From Humulus lupulus (lineage: Eukaryota; Streptophyta; Magnoliopsida; Rosales; Cannabaceae), in assembly GCF_963169125.1 (NCBI RefSeq), contig NC_084795.1:188392214-188456213 (forward strand): 64,000 bases of DNA, in the 5' to 3' direction. A program made the translations under genes and the position numbers. The notes beneath the pieces were generated by a model that worked only from the letters and a program-made list of their open reading frames with translations, did no database searches and was not told the DNA's origin. Of this stretch, positions 23,449 to 32,429 are shown one piece after another (position 1 is the stretch's first letter; every line of letters begins with the position of its first letter).

Positions 23449-25674
23449 TGTAACGCCCTACTTCCTTAGAGCCGTTACTAAGTGAGTTTTAAGACGAAAC
23501 AGTGCAATGAACTCGCTACCCGAGGTTTTGAAACGAAAGTGTGACTAATAAAAGTTAAGGCTGTAATCTTTGAAAATGCGTTGACTCAATAAAAACTTCT
23601 AGTATTAAACAATTGGGGTCCCAAAAATAAGGTTTGAAAACTATTTACATCTTGAAATAAGTTTACAGTGGATCAGTTACAAAATCATAGATTATTACAG
23701 CCATTTTCGAATAAACCCCCAACCAAAGCAGTCGGGCAGGCCGAACATGTACGCGTCGCTTCACGCTCTCCGTACTCATGGTTGGTTGATTCAGTCATTG
23801 CCCTACCTGCAACACGGAGCACCCGTGAGCCGAAGCCCAGCAAGAAAACTCATGCATAACATAACATATGCAATTCATACAATTTATCATAACAGATAAT
23901 CCACATACAAACAAGTCAACCATTAGACTAAGCAAACACGGCCATGCCGCCCCCGAAGCCTTACCGAAGCCTGGGGTCTCGGTCCTCACCGCAAGGATCT
24001 CACACATATCCTCTGGGTCCCGGGCCCCGCCCTGACCATAAGCATCCCATGTGCTTAGTGTTACTTCCGGCTCCGCTGTCGTACCCGGCCTACGCCGCAC
24101 TAGGCCCTTGCCGTTCATTTCATTATAATCATACATAGCATAAATCAAACAACATTCATACAATTATCAATACATGTAAGTCTACACCCTAACATGTAAT
24201 GCAATATAGGGCCGTGCCCCGCAATCACACTATGGGCCACGCCCTATCCTACGGGTGTTATAGTTTTCTTACCTGCATTCCGAGCCTCCTGATGCACTAA
24301 AGCCGCGAGCACGGTCCTCTAGCACGAGCCTCACCAACAACCTAGTCACAACACACAAGAAACATCCCTCATTACTAATCAACCCAAAACCACTTCTCGA
24401 GACCAATCCCGCACTCTCGGGACCTCTAAAACCTTAAAACAACACCCCGGAGACATCCCCCGAACCCCCGGAGCAAAGGCCTAAAATTGCTTAAAAATGA
24501 TGCCCTGAAATTAGCCTTGTGCCGCGGCACAACATCCTTGTGCCGCGGCACCCAACAGTCAGAGGCTCCCTGCCGCGGCACGAAAAACCTGTGTCGCGGC
24601 ACGCCTTCGCAGACCCAGAATTCTGGGTTTTCTCCTGCGTTTTCTCCGAGCTAAAACCTTCCCAAATCAACCCAAACTCACACCCAAGCCCCAAAACCAA
24701 CTCAAGACTCCAAATAAACCATCCAACAACCCATAAACATCACCAAAGACATCTAAACACCCAATCAAATCCCCAAAATCCACATCCTTGATTTCAATTT
24801 CAGAAAAAAATAAAAACTCAAACATCAAACTTAACCCATACTCAAATTCTTAACCCATAACATAATCAAGCCTTAAATGTGTATAAAATTCCTTACCTCA
24901 TATGGAGAATCCATCCCTAAGCTTCCTTGATTCACCTCCTAAGCTCCCACTTCAGCCCATTTTCCTCTTCTTCTTCTTCTCCTCCTTGCCCTAACTCTCC
25001 TTCTCTTCATTTTAGCAAAGCCAACATATATCCCAAATGCCCAAACCGTGACCCACTAAAAACCCAGCTGAGAATTGCCTATAACCCTTGCCAAATGACC
25101 ATTTTACCCTTTCCTACTAATCCTCCTTAGCTAAACCTCAAAGGACACTTAAGTCTTTTCATTTCTATTTCATTTCTACCACTTTTTACCTTAAAACTTG
25201 TTACCCACAGCAGTAACTAATGGTTACCCAGGTTACTAAATCTCCAATAACCATTACCCGCTAAATCTCAACTTAGCCATAAAATTCCCGAGGTACCCCT
25301 AGGCTCCTCCCGAGCCGCGTATAGAAATCCCGTTGTGACTCTTAAGTTAACTAGCTCTCTAGGACCGTCTCGGCACGTGCATCACAATAATACAACCACA
25401 CCCACGTGGTACAATTCACAGAATACAATTATCACATATCAATACAGTTATGCCCAACATGGCCAAAATTACAATTACGCCCTTCTAACACGATCCGGGC
25501 CTACATGCATACTAGTAAACATAGCCATGCATCTCAGTTAAACAAATAGCCAAATAACATGCTTTAAATCATAACCATGCATTTAACTCATAACATCACA
25601 CATAAATCCCAACCTGCCCTCCTGGCACACTAATCAAGGCCCTTAAGCCTTATTAGCGAATTTAGGTCGTTACA
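23449..25674 (-). mobile_element. Solo LTR (2226 bp) of the TGTAACG family nested in copy A
   Basis: On the plus strand it starts TGTAACGCCCTAC and ends GGTCGTTACA; the ends are a 7-bp inverted repeat. Perfect 5-bp target duplication GGACT at 23444-23448 and 25675-25679. In sense orientation (minus) it starts TGTAACGACC, as Tekay/Del-type LTRs do here. It contains the shared motif GGTAAGAAAAC (minus, donor GT at 24272-24271) and a cluster of GC palindromes at 24519-24602. No internal genes. It must be younger than copy A. Confidence 0.93.
24519..24602. repeat. Cluster of four GTGCCGCGGCAC palindromes in the solo LTR
   Basis: GTGCCGCGGCAC is a perfect 12-base palindrome at 24519-24530 and 24540-24551, with near copies at 24570-24581 and 24591-24602. 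Four in 84 bases is far above chance in this AT-rich setting. Confidence 0.9.
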
Positions 25675-26314
25675 GGACTACCGTCACTCAAACACCCGAG
25701 AAGCTCATCTACCCTATCGCAATATCTGTCAAAGGGTATCCTACGCGGATCTAGCCTAAGGAAGCGAGGATCGAACCCCATCTGAGAGGTCCGGGAAACT
25801 TCAGATAGGCTGGGGGTGTTAATCAATCGAAAGCTAGCCTTACCTATCCCGGAGGAGCCAGCTCCCGGAGTCCCTTCATTGGGGTAAGCCGCGGCGTAAC
25901 GAGCCTCAATTTCTTCTTCCTCCGACTGGGGGTCGGGGAACCTCTCCGCCCAACTGGGGGACAAATTATTCTCGTCCTGGACTGCCTGGCAGATCACCTT
26001 GGACAGTTCCAGGGCAATCTGCTCCCGGACGTCAGCGGACACCTGACTTTGCCCCCGGCCACTCACTGGCCCAATACTTTGGAAGGAGGCGAGTAGCCCA
26101 TACTCTCGCAGAGATTCGGTGGTCACAAGTCCTTCCACCTTCAGCTCTTCCTCAGAGAACCCCTCGTAGAATTGCGACCTCCTTATCATCTCCGCACAGC
26201 GAGGCGTCCGCGGGATGGTTTCTGCAAAATTCAAACATGAGTATTAGAGATCCTCCCGAAAGGCAAACCAAACGTAAAGAAACAAAGTTAAAAAGGAGAG
26301 GAAGGAGCACTTAC

Positions 26315-26993
26315 CAGGGACTTTGAAGTCCAAAGATAGGGCTGGTACCCTCTTCAGTGGGAAGCCAGTCGTCAGGAACCAGTACTCCCGGAGGTCTGGA
26401 ACCTTTGCGGTATGACAGGTGGGACACATCACGTCCGGGTGCCTCTCCAGCCTTTAAAATCCCACCTTGTCTGGGTGACCTCTCATGGGCTGAGACTTCA
26501 ACCCGTAGAAGTACAGCACCTCCTCCGGGGTAGGAGCCTCCAGGTCCTGGGACTTGCAAAAGATGTACCACCCCGCTAGGAGCTTGTAGCTGTGGGGAAT
26601 CAACTGGAAGGGGGAAATCCCCGCCTTCACGCAGAAATTGGCAAAGTAACTTCTTAGGGGCAAGTGCGCCCCACACACTATGTGTGCCCAGCTCCAGGCA
26701 CCAAAACCCTCGTGACTCTGACTAGCAGACTCACCCAGCACCGACAGACGGTGCCACATCAGGCCTGGGATATTCTTCAGGCCTGCCTCTGAGGAGTACA
26801 GCTCCAGCATGCCGTAGTTCCTGAACAAGTTCGGCTTCTGGTCCATCTCCCAGATTGAACTGTTGGTAGTCGGTGGGCTAGCCGCGACCACTTTTGTCTT
26901 TCCTTTCCCCTTTGCGCCAGCGACAGGGGAACCTCGCTCCTGGGCGGATTCAGCCTCTACCGCAGCGACAGTTCGTTCCTTTGAGGTGTTCAT
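26315..26993 (-). pseudogene. aORF coding exon 1, copy A (gypsy-type transposon domain)
   Basis: Acceptor TTTTGTTCAG, then the first ATG at 26993. Encodes a basic Gly/Lys stretch (GAKGKGKTK), then a globular part: WHRLSVLGESASQSHEGFGAW, LPLRSYFANFCVKAGI, LEAPTPEEVLYFYGLK. TAA at 26456-26454 interrupts it where copy B has TAC; after the stop it continues with RLERHPDVMCPTCHTA (a CPTC motif) to the donor CCCTG|GTAAGTG. The frame is also open 50 codons upstream of the ATG (from 27143), through the presumed intron. Confidence 0.72.
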
Positions 26994-27445
26994 CACTGAA
27001 CAAAAGAAACAAAGAAGAAAACACTCTAAGCAGTCAGCACCCTTGTCATACCCTAACGGTATCAAAGGCGTCGGGGAGAACCTCCCCGAAAACTGCTTGG
27101 AGAGGCTCCCACCGAGCTTGCCGAGGGGTTGGCACCAGGCCACCCGAAAGGCAGCAAGGAACCAAACTCAAACTCTGAGCCTAAGCCCGCCGAGAGAAGT
27201 GTTTTTCCAGAGAAAGACACCCTAAAGGCGTTCACGCTTATGCCCTAAAACAGCAAAACGAGGAACAACTTTCCAAATGCCAATCGTCAAAGCATGCAAA
27301 AAGATTACTTATTGACTCACATCAGTCACATGCCTATCAAAGCCCTATTCACGCATGCACATAGACGATACTAGCAGAAAACTCAACTCTAACAACCACC
27401 AACAACCTAAGGTTTGGAAGGAAAAAGGAAAGTAGAAATACTTAC

Positions 27446-27705
27446 TGGTATTCGGGTAGTTGTAGATGGAAGGAGTAACCGGATCACTGCACAGCACAAT
27501 CGCGAGAAGTAAAAGCTGCAAAGACAAACGACGATTCAAACCCTGAACTTCGGCGAACAAACCCACTGCCAAATCAAAAGAAAAGTTTCTAGATTCCTTA
27601 CCAAAAGAAGTGGCAAGTCCGAAGGAATGGAAGCTTGGAAACCTGAGAGTTCAAAGGTTTGAGAATCTGAAAATCTGAAAGATAGAGAGTTTGAGAGCGT
27701 AAAGA
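27446..27705 (-). ncRNA. Predicted leader exon of the antisense gene, copy A
   Basis: Predicted from about 30 bases below the TATA box to the donor ATACCA|GTAAGTATT. The intron (27445-26996, 450 bp) ends at TTTTGTTCAG just before the first coding exon. The leader contains short frames but no long conserved one joins in phase with the coding exon. Start site is inferred, not seen. Confidence 0.5.
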
Positions 27706-27727
27706 GGAAGAGAGGCCCGTTCCCTGG

Positions 27728-27735
27728 TTTTTATA
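27728..27735 (-). promoter_or_regulatory. TATA box of the antisense gene, copy A
   Basis: On the minus strand GCTATAAAAACC. About 280 bases downstream lies a strong donor (GTAAGTATT at 27445), consistent with a non-coding first exon of roughly 250-260 bases. Copy B has the same box at 59640-59646 and the diverged relative has one at 40112-40106. Confidence 0.6.
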
Positions 27736-28190
27736 GCAGGAATGAAGTCCTTTCGAATCCTACACATGGACGGTCCTGATCTTCCCATACCGCATGCATC
27801 AGATCCGACGGCTGGAGATGAAGCGCCGATCCTATTTATGACTCCTCGGATGGGAATAAAGTATTTATTTCCCATCATTATACCATCTCGGGCCCGGTGC
27901 ACCATTAAAAACCGTCAAATCATTACTCAGATGCCTGACGCACGCATACTCAGCCAGTCGCCTCACGCACACGTCTTGGTCGCAGAGCCACTCCCGACAT
28001 GACGCGTGGCCCTTGCCACACTTGAGTACTTGAGTTCAAACAGAAGAAATTTCTTTTCTTTTTCATACTAACACTCAGGCGGGAAAAAGGAACCCTTCCA
28101 GGAACACAGGAGGTGACCCCTCGCCTAATCTAGAAACCAGAATACCCGGAGGACTGTACAAGCTCCCGGATCTCTCAAAGCTCCGTGACC

Positions 28191-28202
28191 TTGGGGGGTA
28201 AA
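28191..28202 (+). other. Polypurine tract of copy A
   Basis: TTGGGGGGTAAA immediately precedes the 3' LTR, the position where plus-strand synthesis starts. The region 27736-28190 between antisense TATA and this tract is presumably antisense promoter and 3' untranslated sequence; nothing else is recognised. Confidence 0.8.
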
Positions 28203-29090
28203 TGTTATCCAGATTTCCGGATAGCGTTCAGATGGATATCCTCGGGGAAGCAGAATTATCAAAGTCTTTCATGGAAAGTGACCAGAGCTCGCGGATGGAC
28301 AGAAAGGCTTCACCTCTCCCGTTTAGTGTCCGGCTTACTCTTTCAAGCAAACGCGACACGGAAGCTCGTCAACTCTCCCGGACTCCCGAAGGGATATCCT
28401 TCGGGGAAGCTCCTTCCAGGAGAAGCTCTTCAGGTTTCCTTCGCGGAAACAGTTCCGTGCCACGCACGGAGCAAGACCAAGCGGTCGAGTCATGGAGGAG
28501 GCATATTTGGAATGATATCCACCTGACACAGGATCCCGCCTGACACGCCCGACAAGTCAAGGCCGCACACATCCCAGCACGCCTAAGGGTACCTTTTCGC
28601 CTACTGTTCCGCTGACAACTTGGAAAAGACGGCTGACTTTGTGTATTCCCCATACTTTCACGTAAATATACCCACATAGAGTCTTGTAGCCATGCTATTA
28701 CAGTAATTGTACCCCCTATTTGTGGCTGGTGTAATTAAGACTAATGGGACAGAGTAAAACCCTAATAAAAAACCCTAGCTATAAAACCCCCCTCATTTTA
28801 CGATGGAGGGGAGGACCAACAAATTACATAGCAAGAACTCTGCTAAAATCTCTCTAGCTTCATCTTCTTCAAGAGAACCCGAGAGAAACACTGTGAGTGT
28901 GTGAAGTTCTTGTACACCAGCCATCTTACTGTAATTCTCTACAAGTATAATAACATCGACTCGTGGACTAGGGCTCGTTAACGCCTGAACCACGTAAAAA
29001 ACCTGTTTGTCTAATTATATTCCTGCACTTCTACAGTTCTTATCTTTTTATTATTCTGTTTGTATTCGTTTCCGAAAAACTCGGTAAACA
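28203..29090 (+). repeat. 3' LTR of Tat copy A
   Basis: 888 bp, starting TGTTATCCAG and ending GGTAAACA, followed by target copy CATAT (29091-29095). About 10 base differences and no gaps against the 5' LTR by direct comparison. TATA at about 28780-28786. Confidence 0.95.
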
Positions 29091-29095
29091 CATAT

Positions 29096-31650
29096 AATAT
29101 AAAATAATTACAAAAATCACCTAAAAAAATTTATTTACAAAAATACATTGTCACATCTTCAAAAAAATATTTGATTCCAAAAATAATATACCTGAATTGG
29201 AAATATTCCTGAAATCCCAAATTTTCTGTTTTTCTGGGTTTTCAATAGTAACTTTTTGGTTACTTATAATGGTGATAAGTTACTAATTGGTCACTTTTTT
29301 ATTAAAAGTTTTATTTTTAGATCATATTATTTCAGTACCTCTTGATACCTCCAAAACTTTTATGTAGACATCTTAATATACTAATTAGTTATTTTTAGGT
29401 TATATTATGGTATCTTATTATTTGAGATACATTTTGGTAACCTTCAAGCTTATTTCAAAAACTAATGAGTTGTCATATAGTATAATAAGTTACAATATAG
29501 TTTATTAATAAAAATTAATTTAGTATACTACACGTTAACTTTTAATAAACTTTTTTAGTCACTCATGTAATTTATATGTATTATTATTTAAGATACTTTT
29601 ACATTACATTCAAGTCTATTTTAGAAACTAATTAGTCATCATATAGTATAAAAAGTTACTCTAATTCCAAATTACCATGAATAGCTTATTAGAAAATAAT
29701 ACTAATTGGTTATTTTTTCATAACATAAACTGGGAGTTACTCCTAGAAAGCTACTTTTCATAAATAACATAAACCAATTAATCAAATTTTGAAAATAAGC
29801 TTAAAGTTAATTAACTAAAATAATTTTTTTTGTAAAAAGGTAACTTATCAGTATCTAATTGGTATTTACAAGCAACCAAATAGTTACTTTTGATTCTGGT
29901 GACAGTTAGAAAACATATGCCTCCAACATATCAAAATGATTACCTTGAATAATAGGTCGCAATAGTAACACTCTTGAGCCAAAATGATTTTTTTTGTAAA
30001 GTTATGGAGAAAAGAGATAATTAAATGATTATTTTAGTGTTGGCAATTCTTATATGAGGTATGTATTGTTTTAATATGCGATATAAAAAATGTTATTTTT
30101 GTAATTAAAATTTTTTAGGTTAAATTTCTAAATAAAATCAATTATAGGTTGTGGGATGTAATTTCCTCTTAAATTTTTTATTAAGTGTTTTAAATAAACT
30201 ATATGGTTTAAATAATTTCTTAATATATTTATGTGTTTAATTTTTTATTTTAGACTAATTAAAATTCTTTAAGCAGTTTCAAAATAATATTGGTGCAAAA
30301 AAAACAAATTTTAAAAAAAAGAGTAAAATAGTATTTATAAAAAATAATTATGACCAAAAGGAAGTTCGAGGAGGTAGTTTGTATTATATTATAAGTGCAA
30401 GGGTATAATTTGATAGTATGTAAATCATAGGGATGTAAATAGAAAGTTAAGCAAAATACAAAGGGTAAAATAATATATACACCAAAAGATATAATTTAAA
30501 AAGTATACTCTTTTATTATTCTCTTGTTTGCTTTATATATCAAAATATTATTTTATATTTGACAAATGAGTACAAAAATATACTCAGAACATTTTTGCTC
30601 AAATTTATTTTCAATATTACTAAGATATCATTATCTTAATTACAATATATATTTAATAAATTAATTATTCAAATGTTAAATTAAAAATATTTAAATGAAT
30701 TTAATTAATCAAAAATAAATTTTAAAAATAGTAATATTTTTCCTTTTTTTCTTAGTTTTTTAATTAATTAAAATAATATTCTTAATTTTCGAAACATTTT
30801 TTTTAGAAATTAACTAATTATAATGTCTCATTAATTAATTAGTTTTCTAAAAAAAAAAAAAATAGTTATTATTATTGATTGATAACATAAAAAGAAAAAA
30901 GAAAATTGAAGCAGCCCGTCGTTTACTAAATTTTTTTATCTTTATTTTCTTTTTTCTTTTTTGAAGAGATTTCTTCTTCTATTGCTACTCTTGTAGCTTA
31001 TGATTATTATGAATTAAATTCATATTTTTCCTTTAAAATAAGAAAAAAATGTAATAAACAAAATTATTAATGTTTTAGAATTTTAGGTTTTTCTAATTAG
31101 TTAAAATTATTTAAATATTAACATAGACTTATTTTAAAAAAAAAATTATATATTATAAGTATAATGTGTCATATATATGGTATTATTTTGGTGTTCATTA
31201 AAAAATAAGAGGTGTAAAGTGATAATGAAGAAAGAAAAAAATAGAGTGGTAAAATAATATAATCCCATATAATTTATAATTAAATAAATTAAAATGTAGT
31301 TAAAAATAAAACAGTAAAAGTAAAAGGCAAAAATATTAATACTCAAAACTAATATGAAACCTAAAAATGCCCCAAAAAATGTTAAATAAAGAGATAATAA
31401 TATTAAAAGTTGATGTTTCAATTTTTATTATATTTAGATTTGATAAGAGTTTATTTTCTCATGGGAGATTTATTTATAAATTGAAATATGATGGGAAGTT
31501 TCTACAATTTAAATTTTTTTTATGGTAACCCGTTTAATTGAGCCAAAATAATGAGGAGATTTTTGTGATGATGGTGTATGTAAAATATTAAATCCTTTTT
31601 GAGTTGATATTGGAAAACATAATATATAACTAATTCATCTATATATGCTT
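29096..31650. other. AT-rich intergenic DNA, no gene seen
   Basis: About 2.5 kb of very AT-rich sequence with homopolymer A/T runs and recurring TTACT/AATTAGT words (29230-29900). Open frames are short and of compositional residues (F, I, L, Y, N, K). It is probably the original flank of copy A's insertion site plus decayed repeats. Confidence 0.7.
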
Positions 31651-31659
31651 ATAATGAAG

Positions 31660-32230
31660 AAAGTGCCTCTTTTCTAGCCTTACAATTTTCTCCTCCATCT
31701 CCGATATCCTGATCTAGGGTTTGTCTCTCATGGCTGGGGAATTGTCGGTGATTTCCTTCGTGTGGTGTGGTGCTCCGATAGTGAGACCTTGTAGTGATGC
31801 GTGGATGGGTTCCAAGTATGGCGAGGCGACTGATATGGTGAGTTCCTTGTGCTCAGTCACCTTTGAGGTTTCAGTTCATGGTTGGTGGGTGAGCGCTCGT
31901 TTACGTTAGTGAGGTTGGGTTGGGCTTGGGGTCTCTCTTTCTGTTGGCATGGATGATTGGTGTCGTGGCAGTAGGAGCTCTATTCTCTTGTCCTTCAGCG
32001 CCAATAGGGCGTGTGCATGTTCGTGGCAGCTTTGGTGGTCTCATGGTCGAATTTGGGCAGCAGGAAGTGTTGCTTCAAATGATGTTCTTCCAAATTTGGC
32101 TCCAGTGTTTCGTTATTTTTGTGTCTTTGTTTTGGTTTAGTGTTTTTGTTTTGTTGTCTTAGTTTTAATTGGAGTTTGTTTTGTTCGAATAATGGTGTTT
32201 TAGCACTCTTATCCAATGTGGACTTCAGTT
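31660..32230 (+). other. GC-richer island of unknown origin
   Basis: Abrupt change from AT-rich DNA to a roughly even base mix. It begins CTCCTCCATCTCCGATATCC, followed by GATCTAGGG and an ATG at 31730 (62 codons, MAGELSVISFVWCGAPIVRP). A longer read-through in other frames is broken. It looks like the start of an expressed gene or a fragment of a non-LTR element captured here, but I recognise no domain. The downstream part turns T/G-rich (32100-32230). Confidence 0.3.
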
Positions 32231-32239
32231 GTTGCCATT

Positions 32240-32400
32240 TTTTTAGGGATTATACCATTTTGGACCTTATGTTTTGTCTTATTACTTATCTGGACCTTGT
32301 ATTTTAACAAATTACTTTTTGGACTCTATGTTTTGTAAAATGGTTCAAATAGAACCCTAAACCCAATTTTGATGAACAAAAAATGAATATAACAACACAA
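32240..32400. repeat. Short tandem GGACC-TTTTG repeat, MITE-like
   Basis: Three diverged units of about 36-45 bases: GGACCTTATGTTTTGT, GGACCTTGTATTTTAAC and GGACTCTATGTTTTGT, followed by AAATGGTTCAAATAGAACCC. It resembles the internal repeats of plant MITEs, but no terminal repeat or target duplication is visible. Confidence 0.35.
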
Positions 32401-32429
32401 TTGTCAGGCAAAGTGGTGGCAAAGTGGGG

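Larger units (their letters stand above)
23307..26221 (-). pseudogene. aORF coding exon 2, copy A, interrupted by a solo LTR
   Basis: Starts after the TTTTGCAG acceptor at 26221 (ETIPRTPRCAEMIRR), runs to 25680, is interrupted by the solo LTR, and resumes at about 23448 to a CATG|GTCGTC donor at 23307. The 684 nt without the insert equals copy B exon 2 (61174-61857). The donor is weak in both copies but is the only one that keeps the frame into the next exon. Confidence 0.7.
21038..26993 (-). pseudogene. Antisense gene (aORF) of Tat copy A, four coding exons, with one stop and a solo-LTR insertion
   Basis: Read on the minus strand: 26993-26315, 26221-23307 (minus the solo LTR 23449-25674 and one target copy), 23155-22155, 22072-21038. 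Lengths without the insertion are 679, 684, 1001 and 1035 nt; every junction is GT-AG and phases sum to 1133 codons. Exon 1 starts MNTSKERTV and resembles the plant 'putative gypsy type transposon' domain (PF04195-like), here AGISPFQLIPHSYKLLAGW. Exon 3 is Lys-rich then Gln-rich; exon 4 is a long coiled coil with an acidic tail ending ATPSA. Copy B supports the same exons. Lesions in A: TAA at 26456-26454 (Tyr in copy B) and the LTR insertion. Function unknown; extra and antisense ORFs are known in the Tat lineage. Confidence 0.75.
12478..29090 (+). mobile_element. Tat-type Ty3/Gypsy LTR retrotransposon, copy A (16.6 kb), with antisense gene and nested solo LTR
   Basis: Complete element: two 888-bp LTRs in direct orientation, TG...CA ends, target duplication CATAT at 12473-12477 and 29091-29095, a candidate primer site, gag, protease, RT, RNase H, a second (archaeal-type) RNase H, integrase, polypurine tract. 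The gag-protease-RT-RNH-aRNH-integrase order without chromodomain, together with a long 3' region, is the Tat lineage pattern (Ogre, Retand, Grande relatives). By hand I count about 10 differences between the LTRs (about 1.1%), so the insertion is recent. The element is not autonomous as read: a frame break at a 12-C run, two TAG stops in pol, and an insertion in the antisense gene. Without the nested solo LTR it is about 14.4 kb. Confidence 0.95.

Noticed and set aside
29096..31650. Possible small genes (for example a 91-codon minus frame at 31146-31421)
   Set aside because: Composition-driven hydrophobic frames in AT-rich DNA without splice or domain support.
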